Source: Sclerotinia nivalis
Lineage: Eukaryota; Ascomycota; Leotiomycetes; Helotiales; Sclerotiniaceae
Direction: 5' to 3'
Assembly (NCBI GenBank): GCA_029531795.1
Contig: JAPEIS010000005.1
Coordinates: 1,982,001-2,046,000 of the forward strand
DNA length: 64,000 nucleotides
Shown here piece by piece: positions 10,117-21,494 of this stretch. A program made the position numbers and the translations under genes. Numbering within the stretch: the first letter of the stretch is position 1; the number at the start of each line of letters is the position of its first letter. Below the pieces are notes generated by a model. It did no database searches and was not told where the DNA came from. It saw nothing but the letters and a program-made list of their open reading frames with translations.

Positions 10117-10669
10117 TTACTCATGATTATCAATTCTCGTGATTATTCCAGCAGGTATATGGTTCAACGCAAACCATTCAAACTGCTGGCTAACTGCCAC
10201 ATTTACACCGAGGTATTGCCCCATATCTCTTGTTAGAAGGAATTTAACACTATCATAGCCTTCCCAAGCTGGAAGGTCTTCGGTTCCTCCCCTAAATGTA
10301 ATGCTCAGAAGTATAGGTCTCAACGACTGGGTATCTATTTGAGCCACAAAAATTCCCTGGCGAACCCTCTTTTGATGGACTTTAACCCGTGCTAGAGCAT
10401 CGTCTATAAAGTAAATATTAGATTAAAGAATATCTTCTGAAAACTTGACGTATGCCCTTACCTTGGTTGTCAAACACAGATATAAAGGAACTGAGTTCCT
10501 CTAGTCTACTGTTCCAATCCAAATGTTCGTGGATTTTCTTGCGATTAATCCAATGGTCATAATTCATATAATAATGACCATTGGAATAGAACCCATTATT
10601 ATCGTAAATAGTGAATGACTTATTGTCCTGGACTCGATAAAAGCTTGATGGAGGCAAAGGCAAAGGCAA
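10117..10669 (-). CDS. Small fungal protein resembling ADP-ribosyltransferase-like DUF7587 proteins
   Basis: Two exons on the minus strand, 10669-10462 and 10403-10117, join across a GT..AG intron (10404-10461) to give 164 residues. The order of motifs matches fungal DUF7587-type proteins as I recall them: an N-terminal FYRVQD (Arg12), a G-F motif (residues 26-27), H-L-x-W (49-52), SSFISVF (Ser60/61), an FVAQID strand (88-93) and a C-terminal FEWFALNHIPAGII with Glu145. The R...S...E arrangement is that of the R-S-E class of ADP-ribosyltransferase folds. Whether it is catalytically active is unknown. It has no signal peptide. The neighbourhood is repeat-rich and gene-poor. Family assignment is from memory; the gene structure itself is well supported. 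Confidence 0.6.
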
Positions 10670-11028
10670 AGACTGAAGTATTGGGTTCCGTTTGTCAGAA
10701 AGGGGAGTAAGAGAGTAGTTCTCGATGATTGAGAATGAGAACTTTTTTGGTTGGCTAACAAATACTTATGGAAAAACGGAGGATTAAATATTGGGATCTC
10801 AAGATGGATTTCCAAGATCTGTGAACCCTATTGACTTCCTGATTAAAAATGTTGGAGGCTGTCTGCAAAAAATGCTGGCGCAAACTACAACATATATCTA
10901 TTGAAGGCAAATCACATAACAATTGTAATGCAGGACGCCTAGCTCCATGCAAATTATTGCAAAAGACGACACTTTTTCCATTTGCTTCCTTTCCGCATTG
11001 AAATCTAGCCAATTTTTTTAGTACTCCT

Positions 11029-11115
11029 CTACATCTACATCTACATCTACATCTACATCTACATCTACATCTACATCTACATCTACATCTACATCTACAT
11101 CTACATCTACATCTA
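11029..11115. repeat. (CTACAT)n microsatellite
   Basis: About 14.5 perfect copies of CTACAT over 87 bp. It is a perfect array and therefore probably length-polymorphic. Confidence 0.98.
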
Positions 11116-11151
11116 ATTCTGTCTGATTGGATGATTGAATATTTTTGTATA

Positions 11152-11191
11152 TGAATACCTATTTGAATATTTGAATACCTATTTGAATATT
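11152..11191. repeat. 20-bp direct tandem duplication
   Basis: The unit TGAATACCTATTTGAATATT occurs twice head-to-tail, followed by a decayed third start (TGAATAGCCTGAATAGG). Confidence 0.85.
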
Positions 11192-11668
11192 TGAATAGCC
11201 TGAATAGGCCGAATAACCAGGCTGACTGTAATAATATCATAATACAATACCATCTACCAATACTCAAGATTTTCATCAAGGCATCAATCAATGCACCATA
11301 TTCCATGTATAAATAAATCAAGGAAAGGATTTTGAAATTTGTGGATATGTATTGCTGTGACAGTGAGGGTTGGGTAATTGGAAATGTCAAGGTAGGAATC
11401 AACGACCGCAATGAAAATGTTTTTTATTGCGAAGTCACAGGACTCACTGGCGAAGGAAGCATCAAATAGTTATGAAAACGAACGAATATTATCAAATTGG
11501 TACTTCTTCATCTAAGAATCATGCTCATCTCTCCTAACTATCACCCCGTATGTTTGTCCCCCCAATATTATGAACCCAAAGTATTGTATAATACAATTTA
11601 TCCTCTCACGTCCTTCCCACTAACCATCAACCTCCATTTCATCTCGCCTTACCCTCTTAATTAAATAC

Positions 11669-14600
11669 TTAATCCAAAACTCTTCCGGCCGTAGCAGCTA
11701 CACTCTTGTCCTTAGTTTGTGTCTTCTTCAGAGCTCTCCCCATCTGGATTTCACCCAATAATCCAGCTGGTCGTCCACCTGCAGGTGGCGCCGCAGGAGC
11801 TCCTCCCATGGGAGGCATTGGTGGTGGAGGTGGAGCACCCATTCCCGGTGGCGGAGGAGGAGGTGGTGGAGGAGGACCACCTGGTGCACCAGCTGATGGC
11901 ATGGGTGGTGGGGGTGGTGGAGACGCTGCAGCAGGCGAATGAGGTGCGGATGTAGCTTCGTTGCCCATAGCCGACAAAGGACGAGGAGGCCCCATGGTTC
12001 CAAAAAGAATCGATGCCAAGTGACGCGCGCCGCCTGCACCAGGTCCTTCATCGTCAGAGGAATCATCTTCTTTGTCAGATCCAACAACGTCCCAATCGTC
12101 TTCTTCTGGACGCACACGAGATGGTCTGTTACCTGTTGGCTGAACTTGAATTGATGCAGGAGCGGGAAGTTCTTGAGAAGGAAGACGATGGAATGGGTTG
12201 TTAGATGCAGTAGATGCGGCAGAAGCATCACTAGATTGAGCCATCTTCTTCAGGAAAGGATTGCGGGTCTCCGTTTCAGCTGGAGGGCTGACAACAGGGC
12301 TATTAACTTGTGGGGTTGGTGGAGGAAGACTGGTTGTTGTTGCTGCTGCAAGAACGGGTGATACAATGACTGGGACTGAGGGAGGAGGAGGGGGTGGAGA
12401 GGTTTCTTTGGGCTCAAATTCTTGACTTCCCTGAGTTGGTGTTGATGCTTGAGGGGTAACTTGCTCTGGACCTTCATCATCATCCGATGAGTCTGAATCA
12501 TCAATAGCTTCCAGTTGACGTTGCAATTCCCGCTCACGTGCTTGGGCAGCTTCAATCTCTGCACGTTGAGCTGCAAGACGAGCTTCTTGTTGTTTTGTCT
12601 CGGCTTGTAGAGCCTTTCTCTTCTTTTTCTCCTCTTCTTTCTTCAATTTCCCAGCTTTCATTTGCTCTTCCAAAGCCTTCACACGAGCTTGAGCCGCCTC
12701 GCGCTCTCTCGCAAGTTCATTTTCTTGTCGTTGAGCATCGTCCCTATTGATGTTAGCAGTGTGAAAGTTAATTAGCTGAAGGAATCGCCTACTCTAGCTC
12801 GTTTGTGGCAATAATTTGTGCCTTTTGCTCCTTGAGGATCCTCTCCTCTTCGACTTTGCGTTCACTAGCGTCACTTCTTGCAGCCTTCCTTGAAGGCGGT
12901 GGAGGTGGCTTTTTCGTGATTTCCTTTGGTTGATCGGGTGTAGGTGGGGCCACACCCTGCTCTTCAGCAATTCTAGCTTGCCTTTCGGCTTCACGTTTAG
13001 CATCTTCCTCTTCCGCTTGCCTGAGTTTGGCAGCACGCTCATTCTTCTCACGCTCCAATCTCTGTTGTGTTGTCTCTCCAGGTTTAGAAGGTGCCCTAAT
13101 GCCAAGAGCAGCTAGACGCTCAGCCATGCGCTGCTCTGCCTGTTGCTTGATGTACGCTGCTCTATCTTCTGGCGTCTTATATTGTGAATATGTACCTCCA
13201 GAAGGGGTTGGTGTAGATGAAGGCTGCGACGATGGAGTTTCACTACGAGCTGCTGGAGCGGAGCTAACACGAGACGTCTCAGCAGGAGGAGCCTCCCTAC
13301 TGCGATCGTCGGTTCTAACTTTTGCACTTCTACTGCTCCTTTGCAAATCAAAAATGAAGTCTTTGACTTCATCTTCAACACCAAGCCCATCCTCCCAGCG
13401 TCTCTTTTCATGCTCGCTAGATGAACTCTCGCCACCATCTTTGAGACTATCCTCCAGGCCCCTTGAAAAATCACGGACACTTTCTTCGACATCTTGAACC
13501 ATCCGCTCATTATTTTCCTTCTCGGTTCTGATTTTTAGATTTTCTTCTTCGAGGCGTTTTGGTGCATCCAAATCATCATTACTTATCTCAATCTTCTTGC
13601 CAGTGAGTGCAGCAGAGCGTTGTTGCATCATGGCCTTAGCTCTTGCTTTGAGTCTATCTGATTCGGTAACAGCGCCACCCGGACCAGTTCCGACAATACT
13701 AGAAGCACTTCCAGGGTGAGCTTTTGCATCCTTTAGACGAAAGAGTTCTAGCTTTGCATCGGCAATGCTTCTTTCCGTTCGTCGAACACGCGACGCAACA
13801 TCTGGAAGCTTATCTGTCAATGTCTGTAATTGTCTCTTCATGGCACGGCGCTCGGCGCCGGAGTCAACGTTACGCAATGAAGCGTCTGGGTGTGCATCGA
13901 TATCCTCTTGAATACGACGAATGCGGCGATACAAATCTTCTGCTTCACGACGATCCTTACGATCAAGGGCATCATCTTCATCCGCAGCATTTTCGTCCTT
14001 GAAATCAATCGCATCTAACAACACTTGCTTCTCTCTGACTTTCTTCTTTAGTTGGTCCAGAGAAAGATCATCATTAGAAGTTGTTGATCCTGGGGACGAA
14101 GGTCGTGGGGAAGAAGCTCCGAGTCTGCGACGAGCACTAGATTTATAGCCAACATCATCATCGTTATTCTTAAATACGGTGGCATCTTTGCGGCCTGTAC
14201 GACCTGGCCCAGAATCCCCACGGAAGGAATGGTTCTTGAGGTAGCTTACTCCAGTCTTTTGGGGCAAAAGTGTCGCGCCAGAATTCTTTCGGAAATCTGA
14301 TTCTTGATGAAGCAACGATTTGACGGCTCCAATTGAATCATTGAAGTTACGAGTGGAAGGGGGTACAAGTTCGGGAGGTAATTGAGCTGGTAGAGGATAT
14401 CCATTAAGCTTTCGATAGATCAAATGCATAGCAACCGCAAATTCATCCATGTTAAGCTTTCCCTTGTTGCCATGATCCGATAAGGTCCAGATGCGTTCTA
14501 AGTCGGGCTTTTCAAGACCACTCTGCCCAAAAACCTCGATAGCAACATCACCGCCAATGAATCCTTTTCCAAATCCATCCCAAGCTTTGAAGACGGAATC

Positions 14601-16032
14601 GTACCTAGTCTTCTCTTCCTTTGTAACTGCCCATGGAATGACGGCAGTGCCTGTTATACCAGCTGTAGTAAAATTGCCTTGTTCTCGGCCTTGCTGCGGC
14701 ATCATCCGAGACTGTAGAAGATCGATGTTAGGCAAACCAGTTGCAGGCGCATTGACCAAACCCCATTGACCTGGAACTCCTGTAGGTTGACTATTCAACG
14801 GAGCAATCATTCCGCCTTGCATACCCGTCTGAGCAGGAGACAAATGAGAACTGAAGTTTGATGGCATAGGAGGCATTGGGGGGAGTGGTCCAGTATATCC
14901 CGTTGCTTGAGGGTTTGACATATTTGGAAAGCCGGTTTGCATTGAGCTCTGAAAACCGGTCTGCTGCGATTGGAACCCACCCGAGAAGTTATTTTGCTGT
15001 CCAGGGAAACCAGTCATCTGCGTAGTGAGTAGAGCAGAATTTGACGGCATTGGCTGTGGCTGCTGGATGATCGGAGGCGTTGCAGTATTCTGTCGACTAT
15101 CAAAACTTGGCGCATTCGTTCCCGCCGGTCCGTCATCCTCTATGGCAAAATTTATGATATCCACCATGCTAGAAACTTCATTCTTGATCTGATCGGGAAG
15201 TACCGAGGGTAGTGACTTGCCGACGAGCTTAAGATTGCAAAGGTACATTGCCAATGCGAATTCGGGAAAATGTAGTTGTCCGGATCTTGTAGTGTCTGCG
15301 AGCGTCCTATCATAATCATGAGCACAATGATATATATATTGGATAATTCTATGCTTACCATATTTGCGACAATGAGTTCCCATCTAATTTTGAGCGCAGT
15401 AAGAGATCCCTCGATTTCTCGCCAGACAATGTTTGGCCATCTCCAACTGCGGACTTGAAAAGAGTTTCGAACTTTGCTTGATCTTGGGCTGTAATGAAAG
15501 AAAGTCTTATACTCGGTATCTTTGCTCCACCCTTAGAGGCTCTGCGTCCTCTTGGCTTCGATGGTTCTGTAGCGGGAGATTTAAATGAATCTGCCATCGC
15601 TGCAAATCCCGTGGCTTGCGGCTGCTGCACGGGAGCTTCTGGAGATGGTTGGGCTTGTTGTATCTGTTGAGGCTGCTGCTGGAATTGTTGTGGGATCTGC
15701 GGCATTGGCGGAGCTCCCGTTTGGAAGCTCTGCTGCTGAGGAGCATTGCTGAACTGCTGCTGGCCTCCGGGAAACCCTGATTGGGGCGGCTGAGAATATC
15801 CTGTAGGTTGTGCTTGAAGAGGATAACCTGTGAAATTGGGTTGCAAAGGAGCCGCATTTCCATACCCCGTGGGTTGAGGTTGGAAACCAGTCTGTTGTGG
15901 CTGGAAGCCAGTCTGCTGTGGTTGGAAACCTTGATTTGGCTGGAAACCGCCATATTGTTGTTGCTGCTGCTGTTGTTGTGGCGGTTGCCGGCCACTGTTA
16001 CCACCTAGGTACGAGTTCGAACCCGAAAACAT
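11669..16032 (-). CDS. PAN1: Actin cytoskeleton-regulatory complex protein Pan1
   Basis: Three exons on the minus strand, 16032-15359, 15306-12793 and 12743-11669, with introns of 52 and 49 bp, give 1420 residues, the usual length for filamentous-fungal Pan1. Order of parts: a Q/P-rich N-terminus with repeated Q-x-TG motifs (Ark/Prk kinase-type sites); a first EH domain at about 175-265 (its WTLADT and EFALAMYL are split by intron 1); more Q-x-TG repeats; a second EH domain at about 449-544 ([20 protein letters not shown]); coiled coils from about 635 to 1160; an S/P-rich stretch; a polyproline block at about 1330-1385; and a WH2-like [13 protein letters not shown]. Pan1 binds NPF-motif adaptors and activates Arp2/3 at endocytic sites. 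The ATG at 16032 gives the conserved [11 protein letters not shown] start. Confidence 0.95.
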
Positions 16033-16613
16033 TACGAGTATGAACAAAAAAGAAATAGGTATCAAGGAAGGTAGATTTGTGACAATTGTTTTGAAGGAAT
16101 GAGTTAGAGGTAGGTAAAAGATGCCACGGGCCTGGGGCGGGAATGACGAAGCTCAGGTAATCTGTTAGAGGCTGGGCTTAGCGACTGTTTAATACCTCCA
16201 GCGCAAGTTTCACCGTTGCGACAAATGATAAGATAATCATCTGGATAGAAAAAGGGGCTGAAGTACTCCGTAAAGTGTACGGTAGCATTAATTGAACATT
16301 GTTTTTCCAACACCAATTAAAAATCATTGGAAATGTTTCGTACTGTTAATCATTTTGGTGCGAAAAGTCATTTATTGAAGCTACATGCAGTCAGATACAC
16401 CAGCACCTGCATTATCTAAATCGTACCACAAGCTTAAAGCTTTCTCTACATCAGGTATGGCTCTTCATCTCATTCTGGCACAAAGCCACGAATACAGTCA
16501 CACATCTAGCTCTATATGTTCCCATCGATAAATATAGAGATACTTGGATATCTTATTCAGGCTCTCCTAGCCGCTTTACCGCTTTTAAGATAGTTATTCA
16601 TTCGTTCATTCAT
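16033..16613. other. Intergenic region upstream of PAN1
   Basis: About 580 bp holding the PAN1 promoter and the 3' end of the methyltransferase transcript, both on the minus strand. No specific element was recognised. Confidence 0.45.
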
Positions 16614-18402
16614 TTATGCGCTGGCGACATCTTCCTTGACATCACCTGCAGATTTCTTAGATCGGTATGCTTGAACGTCAGCTTTGGCGGCGGCTAGTGC
16701 ACCAGACAATCCAAATTGTGTGGGAATTCCCTCAATACGGTGGACGGAGTTGAGATTCTTGACCAAGGTAATTTGGTAACAGGTGGCAGATCCTTGGCGG
16801 GAGATGATAGTGGAGGAAGCAAGGAAGTATTCCCAAATCTGATTTTGTCAGTATGTACATCTAATTGTGCGATTATGATGAAAGCTTACTCTGAACCATC
16901 TGTTGCCATACTTGGCGACAACCTTTTCCTTGTTGGCCATCCAGTTTCTGTACCATCTCCACAATGTTGCTGAGTAGTGGACACCAATAGTATCAACACC
17001 CTTAATCTCGAATCCAGCGCTCTCAAGGGAGTTGACGTAGTTGTTGAGGGGAGTAGAAGCGTCAGCACCAGGGAAGATGTATTTGTTCATGAAAAGACCC
17101 CAGATGAGATCTTCGTATTGCCAAGTCTTTCTCAAACCAGCTACTTGAAGGAACATGATTCCATCATCCTCGAGCATGTCGTGGCATTGCTTCAGGAAGC
17201 TTGTCAAGTGTCGGATACCAACGTGTTCAGCCATTTCGAGACATGTGATCTTGTCATAACCCCCTTCAGGGACAGGAATATCACGGTAATCCATGCACAA
17301 AATCTTACTTTGTTCTTCGGGAATGCCAGCTTTGCGAAGTCCATTGTTACCCCAAGCAGTTTGGTTGCGACCAAGAGTGATACCAGTAGCTTTTGCACCG
17401 AAGTTAACACTGGCGAATTTGGCCAAAGTTCCCCATCCGCAACCGATATCCAACATCTTTTCACCGGGCTTGAGACCAATCTTTTCACAGACGATAGCGA
17501 GTTTGTTATCCTGTAATTCCTCCAATGTCTCTTCGCGATTAATGTCCGAGATAACACCGGAGGTATAAATCATTCGTGGACCAAGGAACCAGCCATAAAA
17601 GTCATCACCTCGATCGTAGTGATCACGGACTTGCTCTTCATCTGCGATATCGTTAGTAGCTTTTGACTAAAGGCAGATTTGGTACTTACCCTGAGAACGA
17701 GTGTGCATGATAACTTCTGGTGCGAAGTTGAAGAAGACATATTTGAAAAGACTAATTGTGAATTTGAAGCTTGCCCAGTCATGTCGGTATTCGAGAACCT
17801 CGAGAGCATCGCCATTGAAGTCAACCTCTCCATCAAAGTACATGTTGTGGAAAGTTTCCATCGGAATCTTGCTTTTTCCACTGTATTTTAGCTTATCGGC
17901 TTCATTCTTGAAGGTAAGATAATGCTCGACTGGGCGCCCTGGGTACTTTGCCTTTTCATTCTTGCGTGGGGAGAAGCTGGAGAATACTGTCCAGAATGCG
18001 AGGAGAATTGGGATAGTGGTGATGAGACCGAAGAAGATGGTGGTCTTGAATCCACCGCCAACTTTCCAGGAAAGGTATAGGGGGACACCACCGATGAGGG
18101 AGAAGAGAAGGGTGTTCGAGAAACTATCATTGCCAGAAGCATCTGCAGGCAGAGGAGCGTTCTTGATAGCAGGGTACTAATTGACATGATATATTAGATT
18201 CAATTGACTTATGTGTTCAGGCAAAATTGAAGTTGACAGATATGGGGAATGGGAAAATTCTGGGAATTTTTTATTTACTTACAGCTGTTGTTCTCACACC
18301 ACATGGCTCGAACTTCTCAAAGGTCGGTGTTGGGGCTTTTGGGGTCTCGATAAACTCGAATTCGCTCTCAGAGCCATTGACACTCTGAGGATTGGAGGTC
18401 AT
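16614..18402 (-). CDS. Sphingolipid C9-methyltransferase
   Basis: Four exons on the minus strand, 18402-18283, 18176-17690, 17641-16890 and 16838-16614, join in frame to 527 residues. Residues 61-78 and 85-105 are two closely spaced transmembrane helices. The catalytic part is a cyclopropane-fatty-acid-synthase-type methyltransferase with the SAM motif LDIGCGWG (266-273), EMAEHVG, and the C-terminal WRWYRNW and GSATCYQITLVKN. This membrane-bound architecture is specific for the fungal enzyme that adds the C9 methyl branch to the sphingoid base of glucosylceramide, using S-adenosylmethionine, in the ER/Golgi membrane. The first intron (106 bp) follows a 40-residue leader. An upstream in-frame ATG at 18495 exists, but 18402 is the better family-type start. 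Confidence 0.93.
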
Positions 18403-19137
18403 CTTTTCCGTTTCGACTTTCCTTTGATTGTAATAGAAAAGAGGAAAAGAAACGTTTTGGCAATGGAGTTTCACCAGGTACGAAGGTGACAACAACTTAC
18501 TAGCTAAGCAGGTACGTTTACCGGTAACTTAAAGTGTGTTAAGTTTGAGTGAGAGACGCTAATAGAGGGGCTAATACCTTACCTTGTAGTATTCCGTACT
18601 CCGTAGTATTTATTGATTGGAGCTCAACAATGTGCACGGATCATTTCGGCTCAGACCACACGGGCTTTTTTTCTCTTTTACCAATGCTTCTGTTCTATTG
18701 TTCAAATAGTAAATAGGGGATATGAAGACAAAATAACCCTTTACTCAACCAAATTCATTCATTCACTCATTCCATTTGATAGAATGTTTTTGAAAGGATT
18801 AGTTTGTTGAAAGGGTTATTTGTGATGGTAATTAGATAGATGAGATATAGTTTAGGCATTTGGGACACTGAATTGAGGTAACACTTGGGAGTCAGTCTAT
18901 CAGGTAGGTATCTACAGCTTCAGGGACAGCTACCTATAGCTGGCATGCAAATATCATCGTGATGCATAAGAGTCGGAACATGCACTGTAGATGGATTCTA
19001 ACTGGACACACATCCATTTGTATTTAACTTATGTGATACTAATACCTAACCTGTAAGGTCGATTGTCGATCTTTGCATACCTATCCTTGGAAACCTGGAA
19101 TCATTGAAGCCAAGGAAGAAAATAGCCAACAAAGCAA
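18403..19137. other. Divergent intergenic region
   Basis: About 730 bp between the methyltransferase start (minus) and an unrecognised plus-strand gene. It contains several TAGGTAGG/CTACCTA-type motifs but nothing I can assign. Confidence 0.4.
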
Positions 19138-19926
19138 ATGTCAATCGCATTACTTTACGAATACAATCAAAAGGCTCTTTTCATCCCTTTCCTTTTCATT
19201 CCAATATTCCCACCAAATCCCCTCTTTGCCTATCTGAAACGCCAAACAATCGGAAAAAAAAAAACACCCATTAGAACTATAGCACCTGTCGAAGCTCAAC
19301 TTCGAGATGATATCAAAACTCATTTAGAGAAAGTCATGCATGGAGTGAATCTCTTCTTCTCAAATGTTCTTTCCCCAATTCTAACCAAAACATAGAGCAT
19401 TAGAAGCACATCCTCTCTGGAGCGAGAAACCCCCAAGCCTTTTCTTTCTCTGGGATTTCGTGAACACTGGGGTATCCATGCTTGCAGAATACGATAATGT
19501 TCTAAATGGACGTCCTCTTCAAAATCCTGATAAGGTTCGCCCCGCACCAAGAGGTAAGACTTACGCTTCTTATTTCTGTGTTTTGTACTGTGTTTAGGAT
19601 GTCCAATAGTCCGAACTATTGGAAAACCTGATTGTACAAAAGACAGTTTCGTGATTTGGCTTCATAGTTTGTCAATTCTCACGCCTCATCTATGACTAAC
19701 ACATGCCGCAGGCACTGGTGAAAATGCTGCATTGAAAGTGTTCCAGGAAGTCTGTGGACGTACCATGATGCTGAAGATGATTGTAAATGATACAAGTGGT
19801 CGCATGGCCGTGATGACTGGAAGTTCCGGTCCTCCAATCGATTATGGAGATAATGTCAAGCAAGCAGTCAAAAACTTAGAAGCAGTCGTCCCGAAGGAAC
19901 ATTTGCTAGCAGGTATGATGAATTGA
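19138..19926 (+). pseudogene. Unrecognised multi-exon gene, possibly broken
   Basis: Coding-like segments: an N-terminal frame from 19138 with a hydrophobic stretch and then EAQLRDDIKTHLEKVMHG (to about 19342); a middle segment from about 19400 to 19553 with LWSEKPPSLFFLWDFVNTG and NPDKVRPAPR; and a last exon 19712-19926 (GTGENAALKVFQEVCGRTMM to the stop). The second intron (19554-19711, GACTAAC branch point) joins cleanly. The first intron does not: the only good donor (GTGAAT at 19343) is in phase 0, whereas the middle exon needs another phase at either nearby acceptor, and an A11 homopolymer at about 19255-19265 lies upstream. So there is either a frameshift or a missed exon. I do not recognise the protein. 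The last intron also contains a copy of the GTCCGGAC-core repeat. Confidence 0.4.
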
Positions 19927-20438
19927 GACTGCACCAAGAGTTTTGCAGGATGTTTGGTGCGGGAGATCTAAAATGGTTCGGTAAGGCATGTGCTGGTGAT
20001 TCTCTGAATATATATATTATGTTCATGTCTAATTTGAAGTACGGGGAATTGCTTTTCGTATAGACTCGTTTCAGGTGTTATCTTGATTTAAGATGTTTGT
20101 TAAATGGCAAGAACCGCATGACACAAGAGAATACATTTCCATTTGCCACAATCAACCCTTCTATTTTTCACCTTAACTCTTCTTTCCTAGATATGCCAGC
20201 GATACGAGTTGTTCGGAGCCAAGTATGCATGTTTGACTCTTGAATGTGTTTTTACTTACCGGAGCAGAACATTGAAGCTTCAATGCCCGAAATGAAGTTA
20301 AATCATGGGTTTTCAATTTTCAAAATGAACTGTCATTGAAAAACTGCTTGTTCAGACTCTGGATACATTTAGTAAATGACTTCAATGCGGCACAAAAAAA
20401 CAAGGCAGACGTGGATTGATAAATCATCGTATTGGTGT
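19927..20438. other. Convergent intergenic region
   Basis: About 510 bp, AT-rich, with no coding or RNA signal. Confidence 0.45.
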
Positions 20439-21494
20439 CTAGCTCAATTCAGGATCGTAGTCTATCGGATCAACCAGATCGTAGTCTATTGGGTCAATCA
20501 GATCGATTAGATCGATTGGACGCTCCCATTCTTGGTATCCCTCCTCCCAGAGTCGAATTGGTATTAAATCCACTTCATGTCCCCTGAATCGTGTCACTAT
20601 CGGAAAAACACATCGACATAGTGGACATGCGAATTCTTTTCCCTCCCTCCGACTATCACACGCAAGCTTCCATAGACAAGACCTGCAGACAATGTGTTTG
20701 TTTCCACCTTGAGTAGTCGTGCAATTCAATGCAAAAGGCTGACTAAATCCATCGGGGTTGTGTTCGATTGCTATCAAAGAATCCGTAAATTCCCGCGTGC
20801 AAACGGGACACACACGTCCATCCTGCTGCAGAGAATTTGTCTGCACTTGCTCGGCACGAATGAGAGGCATGTCCAACACGAAATGTTTATCTTCATGAGA
20901 TGCAATTAGGCTTGCTATGTAGGCCGCCTGTATGCGCATCGTCAGATCGTACTTCTTCTTTGTTGATTCAGGATTGGGGATCGTTGGCATCCATAATGCC
21001 TCGCGCAGAAACAGGGTTTGAAGATCTCTGATGAGTCTTTCATAGCAATGCCATTTATCTTTTCCGCGCATCAGTATCCTCTCCCGAATCTCGTGTGGAG
21101 GGTATGGTGTGTCTAGTGTCAAGAAATTTGCTTGCGCCTTGAGGACCGGATCTTTTAGTAACTTTCCTGCTTGCTCTAAGAGTTCGCGAGCTTTAAACTC
21201 AATACTCGTAGCAGGCTCAGGAATAGACCCCCTTACGTAACTGCGATCTTGGTTGCGGACTTTGTCGTAATAGTCACTCATACAATGTTCGCAACAGAAG
21301 TATTCGGTAGAGGCTCGATAAACATAGTCGATGGTGCATGGCCCTGGCTTGCATTGACAGCCCCATGTGCTCTGTAAATTGGTATGCTGGCACAAATAGG
21401 TGACGAAGGCTGGATTGCATGGCCCCAGCTCACATGGACGGCGATATTCGATCCTGTGTTCGCACATATATTCGATGGAAGCCGAAAAACACAT
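20439..21494 (-). CDS. Cysteine-rich protein with C-terminal RING-like finger
   Basis: A single exon of 351 residues. The N-terminus (1-75) is Cys/His-rich with repeated C-x(n)-C pairs (residues 2, 11, 21, 26, 35, 46, 48, 53, 67, 68, 71) and may be a second metal-binding module. The middle is charged and helical. A RING-like finger lies at 229-293: C229-x2-C232, C258, H267-x2-C270-x2-C273 and C290-x2-C293. The C-to-H spacing is longer than in a canonical RING. RING proteins usually act as E3 ubiquitin ligases, but no partner can be inferred here. The C-terminus carries a short repeat of DPIDYD/DLIDLID units encoded by near-repeats of GATCGATTAGATCGATTGG. Probably an orphan family of Helotiales-type fungi (inference). 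Confidence 0.65.
   Translation of the reverse strand: MCFSASIEYMCEHRIEYRRPCELGPCNPAFVTYLCQHTNLQSTWGCQCKPGPCTIDYVYRASTEYFCCEHCMSDYYDKVRNQDRSYVRGSIPEPATSIEFKARELLEQAGKLLKDPVLKAQANFLTLDTPYPPHEIRERILMRGKDKWHCYERLIRDLQTLFLREALWMPTIPNPESTKKKYDLTMRIQAAYIASLIASHEDKHFVLDMPLIRAEQVQTNSLQQDGRVCPVCTREFTDSLIAIEHNPDGFSQPFALNCTTTQGGNKHIVCRSCLWKLACDSRREGKEFACPLCRCVFPIVTRFRGHEVDLIPIRLWEEGYQEWERPIDLIDLIDPIDYDLVDPIDYDPELS

Larger units (their letters stand above)
10670..11668. other. Intergenic region with simple repeats
   Basis: About 1 kb containing the hexanucleotide array at 11029-11115 and a 20-bp duplication at 11152-11191. The long minus-strand open frame across it is created by the hexanucleotide repeat (an alternating Arg-Cys run) and is not a gene. 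Confidence 0.6.

Noticed and set aside
10755..11411. A 218-codon minus-strand open frame
   Set aside because: It is open only because the (CTACAT)n array has no stop in that frame and translates as an Arg-Cys run; the rest has no protein features.
11706..12361. Long plus-strand frames opposite the PAN1 C-terminus
   Set aside because: They are antisense to the polyproline region of PAN1, where GC-rich codons suppress stops; composition is poly-Gly.
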